NCBI GenBank assembly: GCA_038380435.1
Contig: JAWZYU010000010.1
Span: forward strand, 49,650,135-49,714,134
Source: Ryuthela nishihirai
Lineage: Eukaryota > Arthropoda > Arachnida > Araneae > Heptathelidae
DNA: 64,000 nucleotides
Reading direction: 5' to 3'
A program made the translations under genes and the position numbers. Shown here piece after piece: positions 57,114 through 64,000 of the stretch (position 1 is the first letter of the stretch; each line of letters begins with the position of its first letter). The notes under the pieces are model-generated. The model did no database searches. It saw only the letters and a list, made by a program, of their open reading frames with translations, and had not been told where the DNA came from.

Positions 57114-57930
57114 CCAAAGCTGCAAGCACATAGACAAAGAGCTGAGGTGAATCCAAGAAAGTCGCTTCCCCATTTTGCTGAGCACCGGAGAGGGCATGGC
57201 CAAGAAACCCAGGCATCCAAGTGTCAATAGAAGAGAAGAAACGATAAAACGCCTGTCTGCTAAGCTGAGGATTTGATGCAAAGGAGCGTGAAAGGCGTGA
57301 GTCATACTACAACTATTTTCATCTCTCTTGGCTTAGGAGAAATAACTATGCACACGTCCCATTTTGCTTTTGTCCTTTTATTGTTACCTAGATGACAGCT
57401 TTCTGCCACTATTACCTAAGTCACACTACACTAAAATTTGCCATTGTGCCTTTCCCTACTGGTAGCCTTTTCTACACACATATTCTCTTTCCTTCTGCAC
57501 TTAAGTGGTGCCTTAAGTGGCTTCGTCTGCTCAGACCAACTTTTCCTATTCCCCTCTAATTCACTCTAAATGAACTTCACTGCGAACAGCGTGGCGTGTT
57601 GAGGAAATCTGGAGTTCCATACTTGTTGGAATTCCAACCATCTTCCACCATCTCCGCCCGTCCCTTCCATAGCCTTGAGGGTTCAGCCAGAGTCACGAGG
57701 TTTAATTGCCATTGTTAGGTGTTGCTAAGCGCATGCGCAATGAATATATCATGTGAGAACTGGAATGCAAACAGAAACGGGGGTGGAGGAATGGAGGTGG
57801 AGGAATGACATTGGCGTTGGCACGGAAGGTAAAACTGTAGGTATAGTGGGTTTAAACGTGACCAAAAATGGCGACCGGAACACCAATGTTCGTGACGACA
57901 CAGCTCTTCCGGCAAAGGAGTCCCTTGGCC
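57114..57930. other. Stretch without assignable gene
   Basis: 57770-57810 has short GGAGG-type direct repeats (ggtggaggaatg). Frames near 57715-58003 overlap on three frames and look random. Confidence 0.4.
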
Positions 57931-57934
57931 TTCT

Positions 57935-58037
57935 CTTTCGGTGGTCACGGCTTAACTCATTGGAATCTTCTTTCTGACTGAGAGCAAGGTGAGAGCCAGA
58001 CAAGCCTGGCGTGCTACCAACTGAGCCAACTTGCCCT
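57935..58037 (-). mobile_element. SINE-A head fragment
   Basis: cacggcttaactc, a deleted middle, then gcctggcgtgctaccaactgagccaac, i.e. the tRNA-like head. Confidence 0.6.
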
Positions 58038-58062
58038 GCAAGACATCACCACGTTTTTACCT

Positions 58063-58368
58063 TATCTCGGCAAAATTCCCCGCCCTGCCCACGGTAAGTA
58101 GGGGACACCGATGGGCTTGGAAAGGCCGCCGTCCGTCGGATGGGACGTTAAGCCGTGGCTCCGTGTGCGATAGAGCCATACTCTGTTCACGTTAAAGAAC
58201 ACGCTGGATGGCCTTGACGGGAAGCTACCATCTGTCTCCCAACAGCTGTCCCAGTGGGTCCCCTCCCCCAACCATCTCTGAGCCTTCGGGGTCCATGTGA
58301 CCTGGCCATTTAGTCCATGGTGTGCAAAAAAGTGCCGCTCAGAGGTAAAACAACACAACCCAACCCAT
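58063..58368 (+). mobile_element. 5'-truncated SINE-A with 10-bp target duplication
   Basis: GTTTTTACCT at 58053-58062 and 58369-58378 directly brackets an element lacking the tRNA-like head, which shows LINE-style 5' truncation at insertion. Confidence 0.88.
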
Positions 58369-58378
58369 GTTTTTACCT

Positions 58379-59523
58379 CTGGCCATGGTTTTTACACAAT
58401 TTCACTGTCATATTCTGTCCCTCACAAGATTCATACAAAATGCTGGTCAGAATCTACAGCAAATTTCTTTAAGGTCGTTTTCAATTCGCTGAAATCAGAG
58501 ATGAGATAAAAGAGAAAATGGTTGTGTTCACAAACGCGTAATTGTTTTTTTAAGAACATTATTTTTTCCATTTTTTTTTAATATTCAGGCGCGAATGTAT
58601 TGATACTATGATCAAAGAGTTAATAGATTTTTACAATTACGAATTAAAACGATTTAGACTTATCCAGGTACTTTTGCATGAAATTTGTTTATTGGAGCTT
58701 AAAATTAAAAGAAAATTCAAATTTTGCGAAAATGTCGAATTAACCAGATTTTACTGTATCATCTAGGAGAGTAACTAATGAAAGATTTTGTTATTTTTAA
58801 GGTGAAGCGAAAGGCGATTTTACACTGATTCTCGCTCAACAGATGGCGTTGAATATCGCCCGATTCCTAGGGGGTGGTGGGGGTGGCATTGACCACGTGA
58901 GAATAAATTACAAGTGAATTTTTGAAAGTTCTACATTCGACAAGGATGTTTTATAGTTCGGGTAAGCAACGAAAAGCACTGAACATTTTTAAATATATTA
59001 TCCATTTACTAGCTACTTTGAGAGAGCTAACAAAACAAGCTGTAAGAAAAAAAAATACTGAAAGAAAACTTATGAATATTTGTGAAGCGAGTTGCCGAAC
59101 TTGAACAAAGTTTTAATATCGGTAAACACGAATCTCGATTTCCATAATTTCAGTCGAACAACATTATACCAATTACTAAACGATTACTAAACTATCGAGA
59201 ATTTAAATTTTGCACTCTCAAACACGAAGTTGCTTCAACTGAACGAAACGGTGCTTAACAACTTGGAGACAAATATTAATTAGTGCTTGTGAAAGTAGGA
59301 GAAAAATTGATTATTAACTAGAAGAACACACATATCGTCTCTGGCGAATAATGGAAATCTCGTGTTTCAAGGGATTGAAGTTTTTCATTTATTGCATTTT
59401 GCTCTCTTTAAAAGTTTTTATCCGAAATAATCGATGATTGTGGAAATACAAATAGCAATAATGTTTTTAGTATTTATGCAACATGGATTATGCCCTTAAA
59501 AATGAAAGAAAGTCGAATGTCTG
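58379..59523. other. AT-rich stretch without features
   Basis: No gene or element end recognised; short frames at 58297-58509 and 58922-59104 are unsupported. Confidence 0.4.
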
Positions 59524-59727
59524 TACAGTCGCTCAAAAAAGTATCCGAACACCATGGTTGATTACAGAATTCAGAAAAAATATCTGGCAAAGTTTTTTTA
59601 GAAATTAGTGATCTGGCAACCTTCGTGTCACGTGATTAAAGAATTCAGAAAAAATATCTGGAGCGTGTACAGCAACTGCACAATACGGAATTGGTTTCGC
59701 CTCTGTATCATTGCCACGTATATCTAA
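59524..59727 (+). mobile_element. Possible Tc1/mariner end fragment
   Basis: TACAGTCGCTCAAAAAAGTA then tccgaacacc is the style of a Tc1 terminal repeat starting at TA. A 25-base block (gaattcagaaaaaatatctgg) occurs twice, at 59567 and 59641. No matching right end. Confidence 0.35.
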
Positions 59728-59740
59728 TCGAAATGGTTTG

Positions 59741-60128
59741 GGGCCGGGGGTGGCTCAGTCGGTAGCGCGCCAGGCTCGTAATCTGTAGTTCCCAGGTTCG
59801 AGTCCCAGCTGGGTCAGCGTTGAGATTTATCTCCGCAAAATTCCCCGCCCTGCTCACGGTCAGTAGGGGACACCGATGAGCTTGGAAAGGCCGCCGTCCG
59901 TCGGATGGGACGTTAAGCCGTGGTCCCGTGTGCGGGAGTGTCATACCCTCTACACGTTAAAGAACACGCTGGATGGCCTTGACGGGAGGCTACCATCTGT
60001 CTCCCAACAGCTGTTCCAGTGGGTCCCCTCCCCTAACCTTCTCTGAGCCTTCGGGGTCCATGTGACCTGGCCATTTAGCCCATGGTGTGCAAAAAGTGCC
60101 GCTCAGAGGTAAAACAACCCAACCCAAC
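59741..60128 (+). mobile_element. Young full-length SINE-A with 13-bp target duplication
   Basis: TCGAAATGGTTTG at 59728-59740 and 60129-60141. Confidence 0.93.
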
Positions 60129-60436
60129 TCGAAATGGTTTGCAATCATGTAAGAAGCTATGTCACCGAAAATATCAAAACGATTAAACTCGGAGGAGTTC
60201 GATTATCACAAGAAAAACTATCAGCTTATAACGTAGTGGAAAACTGTCAAAATTATATTAGCTATGTAGTAACTGAAGATAGAGATTTGTGGAAAGTCGA
60301 CGTAGTAAACGGAAAAGATGTTGAAAAAATAGTCTTTGATCAACAAAGCAGTTGACCAACAAGTAGTGATGATTTAGCATTATATGTAAACTGGTTTTCG
60401 AGTCACTCTTGAATTGAAATAGCTCTTTCATTTTAG

Positions 60437-60782
60437 GTTGGGTTGTGTTGTTTTACCTCTGAGCGGCACTTTTTTGCACACCATGGGCTAAATGGCCAGG
60501 TCACACGGACCCCGAAGGCTCAGAGAAGGTTGGGGGAGGGGATCCACTGGAACAACTGTTGGGAGACAGATGGTAGCCTCCCGTCAAGGCCATCCAGCGT
60601 GTTCTTTAACGTGCACAGGGTATGGCTCTCCCGCACACGGGGCCACGGCTTAACGTCCCATCCGACGGACTTTTCAAGCCCATCGGTGTCCCCTACTGAC
60701 CGTGGGCAGGGTGGGGAATTTTGCGGAGATAAATCTCAACGCTGACCCAGCTGGGACTCGAACCTGGGAACTACAGATTACG
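60437..60782 (-). mobile_element. 5'-truncated SINE-A with 16-bp target duplication
   Basis: AGCTCTTTCATTTTAG at 60421-60436 and 60783-60798. The element stops within the anticodon arm (ATTACG), so the A box is missing. A 16-base internal deletion lies near 60670. Confidence 0.92.
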
Positions 60783-60798
60783 AGCTCTTTCATTTTAG

Positions 60799-61147
60799 AT
60801 TCCTTCAGATATTTTTAACGATTTGTATTATCAGGTCCTTGATTTTATTTAATAAGTAATCTAACTCTAATATTTTTGTATTTGGCACAGGAACCGAAAA
60901 GCAATAATACTAAGTTGTTCAGGATGCAGTATTATCTGCAATCTAAAGTCTCTGTATTGTATTTATTTTTTTCTACGTGTTCAATATATTCTTAAATTGT
61001 GGTGAAAATATATTCAATAACATCTGTGCGCAATGATACCAGAGGAGTCTTGCTTGCATCCAGGGTCGACCCAACAGCATAAGCATTCCAAGCGACCTCT
61101 TGGGGTTACACATTTTTTAAAGTCGACATGCTAATGCTTGGAAGGAT
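60799..61147. other. Stretch without assignable content
   Basis: AT-rich; nothing recognised. Confidence 0.4.
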
Positions 61148-61524
61148 TGGTGTTGTTTTACCTATGAGCGGCACTTTTTTGACACACACTGGGCAAAATG
61201 GCCAGGACAGAAGGACTCTAAGGGGTAAAAAAAGGTTGGAGAAAAGGATCCACTGGATAGCTGTTAAGAAACAGATGGAATCTCCATCAGGGCTATCGAG
61301 CATGTTCTTTAACGTGCATAGGGTATAGATCTTTCCAGCATATAGGGCAATCGCTTTATTCCATTCGACGGACGGCGGCCTTTTCAAACCCATCGATGTC
61401 CACTTTCTGACCGGGAGCAGGGTGAGGGTTTAGCGCAGATAAATCTCAACGCTAGTACAGGTGAGATTCGAACCCAACAGCTACAGATTACGAGGCTAGC
61501 GCTCTACCGAATGAGCTCCCGCCC
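61148..61524 (-). mobile_element. SINE-A copy, full length, moderately old
   Basis: From TGTTGTTTTACCTATGAGCG to CGCTCTACCGAATGAGCTCC; B box GAGATTCGAACCC. Confidence 0.82.
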
Positions 61525-62105
61525 TTGATTGGACGGATTTGCTCCAAATCCAACAGAGTGTGAAAATGCCATGAAAGCAAAATGCTAACATATTTTGAAG
61601 ATTTTCCTAGAATTGTAATTTTGGAATCTCGTTAGGTAAGATTTACCTGATAGTTTATTTCAAGTGTTAAGATAGAAAAACGTATTTACTAAATAGCTTA
61701 AAAAAGTTTAGTTTCGCCGTGAGTGCTTCAGTTAACTATTTCATGACTCCCACTCTACAGGGCATCTCCTGTGATACTTTGCTATTGAAGTTTTATTTAA
61801 TAATAAAAAAAAGCAGGCACTTCCCTACACAAAGGACGGAGATAACCTAAAAGCTATATTAGGTTTGATCCGGTTTCTCATACAACCATTTACACAACTT
61901 GCGCTGCTGGTCTTAGTCGTCAGGTACGCTAACCACTAGACCATGTACGGTTTGTTTATCATTATTACCAGGTAGATAAATATTCAGTAAATTAGCAAAC
62001 ATTCTGATCCTTTTAGCACATAATAATATCAATCGGAACATCAAAAGAGAGCAAATTATTTGGGGGCAGGAAATACGTGTATTTGTATCTATTAAAAGTA
62101 GATTA
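61525..62105. other. Stretch with a weak tRNA-like sequence
   Basis: On the minus strand 61950-61920 reads TGGTCTAGTGGTTAGCGTAC, a good A box, with a B-box-like GGATCAAACC at about 61867. This may be the head of another SINE family. Otherwise empty. Confidence 0.3.
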
Positions 62106-62712
62106 ACTTTGTGTGGCAAAAGGTAAATTTGCTTTGGGAGGCAAAGAAAAAAATGGTAAGTTGCTTTGGGAGGGGGAAAAAAGTAAATTTGCTTTGGGAG
62201 GCAAAAAGGAAATTTGCTTTGGGAGGCGAGAAGGAAATTTGCTTTGGGAGGCAAAAAGGAAATTTGCTTTGGGAGGCGAGAAGGAAATTTGCTTTAGGAG
62301 GCAAAAAGGAAATTTGCTTTGGGAGGAAAAAAGGAAATTTGCTTTGAGAGGCAAGAAGGAAATTTGCTTTGGGAGGCAAGAAGTAAATTTGCTTTGGGAG
62401 GCAAGAAGGAAATTTGCTTTGGGAGGCAAAAAAGAAATTTGCTTTGAGAGGCAAGAAGGAAATTTGCTTTGGGAGGCAAGAAGGAAATTTGTTTTGGGAG
62501 GGAAAAATGGAAATTTGCTTTGGGAGGCAAGAAGTAAATTTGCTTTGGGTAGCAAAAAGGAAATTTGCTTTGGGAGGAAAAAAGGAAATTTGCTTTGGGA
62601 GGAAAAAAGGAAATTTGCTTTAGGAGGCAAAAAGGAAATTTTCTTTGGGAGGCAAAAAGGAAATTTGCTTGTGTAGGCAAAAAAAAAAATAATTTGCATT
62701 GAGAGGCAAACT
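62106..62712. repeat. 25-bp minisatellite, about 24 units
   Basis: Unit AGGAAATTTGCTTTGGGAGG+CAAAA. Because 25 is not a multiple of three, a run of units cycles through all frames, and it happens to lack stops on both strands. This gives overlapping open frames of up to 198 codons that are not genes. Confidence 0.95.
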
Positions 62713-63019
62713 TACTATTTGCCACTCAAAGCCTGATTTGCCTCAATGAGTTCAGCGAGAAAAGCTACACTGATGTAAGATGAACATATTCCAAAGATTA
62801 ATAAATAATACTCTTGAAATAACATATAAACAATATCTTATTGAAATGATTGAATGAATTACTATCCTAATATTTCATTAGTCCCTATTTAATCTTACTA
62901 AAAAATTTTTGTTGTTAGTTTTATGAAAATGCAATTACATAATTTTTTAACACTTCGAAAAGTGAGTATTTACCTACGTGGAGGATGTTTGTTAATTTTG
63001 TTTGGAATTTCTATCATTG

Positions 63020-63271
63020 TCATGGGCTTGGAAATGTCGCAGTGCGTTGGACGGGACGTTTTGCCGTGGTCCCATGTGCGGGAGAGCCATACCCTGTGAA
63101 CGCTAAAGAACCCGCAGGGTGGTCTTGACGAGAGGCTTCCACCTGCTCTCTACAGCTCTGTAGTGTATTCTTTTCCCTCAATCGTCTCTGAGCGCTCGGG
63201 GTCTTTGTGACCTGGCTATTTATCTTTTTGTTCCAAAAAAGTGCCGCTCAGAGGTAAAACAGGCCAAACAA
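63020..63271 (+). mobile_element. SINE-A copy, 5'-truncated
   Basis: From gtcatgggcttggaaatgtc to gctcagaggtaaaacaggcc. Confidence 0.82.
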
Positions 63272-63533
63272 AGACAACTCTGCCTAAAAAGCTGCTAGAA
63301 CAGTAAAAAAAAATAATTTTTCCATTAATAGCCTTTTAAATATATCCTTTAGTGGTTCATATCTCTTAAGTGGATAGGAACTGAGATCAGTAGCAACTAA
63401 ACAATGGAAACCAAAGCTAACCGAAGAGACTATGAGACTGCGCAGTTGGCCCTTCGAAACTTTTCGTAGATTATCGTTCAAGGGCTCTTCATCATCTATT
63501 AACCCAATTATTACCTTGACTATTGTTTACAGC

Positions 63534-63660
63534 AGTGGTTCTAAAACTGTGAGTCTCGGGAAACATGTAAAGAGGGTCGCAAAGCTCTAATAATTTTACA
63601 TTTGATAACATTTTTAGTGAAATTTTTGCCATATATGTGAGACTATGTGTGTTTTGTGAC
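63534..63660 (+). mobile_element. Possible hAT-type element end
   Basis: CAGTGGTTCTAAAACTGTGA, then gagggtcgcaaagctc, is typical of hAT left ends. The right end was not found. Confidence 0.35.
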
Positions 63661-63837
63661 AAATTTTTGTGTTAAATGTAAAAAGATAACATTGTTTCAT
63701 TTTATCCTATCTAAATGTGATGGCATCATTAGATTTCACTAAGTAGGTCGTAAGAATGTGAGTATACATATACAAGGTGACGCCACAAGGCTATGTTTTT
63801 CCAATGTCATTCGAGTGTCGCTGAGGGACGTGCCCCA

Positions 63838-63845
63838 TGACGTCA
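63838..63845. promoter_or_regulatory. Perfect CRE palindrome
   Basis: TGACGTCA within a locally CpG-rich segment (63780-63930) in an otherwise AT-rich window, 132 bases before the candidate start at 63977. It is a plausible CREB/ATF site in a promoter. Confidence 0.4.
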
Positions 63846-63976
63846 CAGCGGGGAGAGCTCAGCTAAAGGATTTTTCATAATCGTCCGTTATTTCGTGTCT
63901 TGCTTTGTTCTTCGCTTGGCGAATCTCCTTCTCTCTGTGAAGACTTTCAGATAATTTTTTTGTTGTTTTTTTTATC

Positions 63977-64000
63977 ATGACGAACTGTGCAGCAGCAAAG
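63977..64000 (+). CDS. Possible start of a gene cut by the window edge
   Basis: ATGACGAACTGTGCAGCAGC opens the frame M-T-N-C-A-A-A-K and runs off the edge. A Met-x-x-Cys start resembles THAP zinc-finger proteins, but eight residues cannot decide this. Confidence 0.2.

Noticed and set aside
29187..60128. tRNA-like heads as functional tRNA genes
   Set aside because: Each belongs to a SINE body with a repeated 3' region; acceptor stems are not preserved.
60134..60355. 73-codon frame after a SINE-A
   Set aside because: No homology recognised and its first codons are the SINE target duplication.
37955..60745. Recurring 80-100-codon frames ([21 protein letters not shown]) at several loci
   Set aside because: They are the antisense strand of SINE-A copies. 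The shared frame comes from recent common descent of the SINEs, with no evidence of a protein.
62092..62725. Overlapping frames up to 198 codons on both strands
   Set aside because: By-product of the stop-free 25-bp tandem unit.

Overview
The window is AT-rich animal DNA, almost certainly from an invertebrate and probably an arthropod. The evidence is nuclear introns with GT..AG borders, single-exon genes far apart, many tRNA-derived SINEs, and fossils of Tigger/pogo, mariner, Tc1, hAT and LINE elements. Nothing bacterial (operons, Shine-Dalgarno sites, CRISPR) is present. I cannot name the species.

Host-type genes are few. (1) A minus-strand PPP1R11 (protein phosphatase 1 inhibitor-3) homologue has its first coding exon at 8472-8555 and its second at 2276-2384; the rest lies before base 1. 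(2) An intact ISXO2/Merlin-type DDE transposase ORF lies at 17010-18191 (+) and carries an N-terminal array of five 15-residue repeats. (3) A single-exon SRR1-like gene lies at 22865-23794 (+). (4) A possible gene start with a CRE upstream lies at the extreme right edge.

Everything else is mobile or repetitive. 1-8.5 kb: the PPP1R11 intron, with a complete but broken Tigger element. 9.3-10.2 kb: a MITE flanked by two mirror-image SINE halves. 12.3-13.6 kb: a Tc1 fossil. 19-24 kb: a third SINE family, foldbacks, hAT MITEs and a hammerhead-like motif around the SRR1 gene. 27-41 kb: a pogo fossil, then a 13.5-kb inverted-repeat structure whose roughly 2-kb arms enclose a LINE reverse-transcriptase fossil and a broken LTR-retrotransposon gag/protease. 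41-64 kb: dense copies of SINE-A (about 385 bp) and SINE-B (about 200 bp), several with clean target-site duplications, plus four minisatellites.

The most unusual signal is mutational. At least ten places carry an inverted copy of immediately neighbouring sequence. In four of them, inside recognisable coding fossils (Tc1, pogo, LINE RT, gag), the reading frame shows that the inverted piece was inserted. This looks like recurrent local template switching. Second are three hammerhead-ribozyme-like motifs, and third is the apparent sharing of 3' tails between SINE-B and the LINE fossil.
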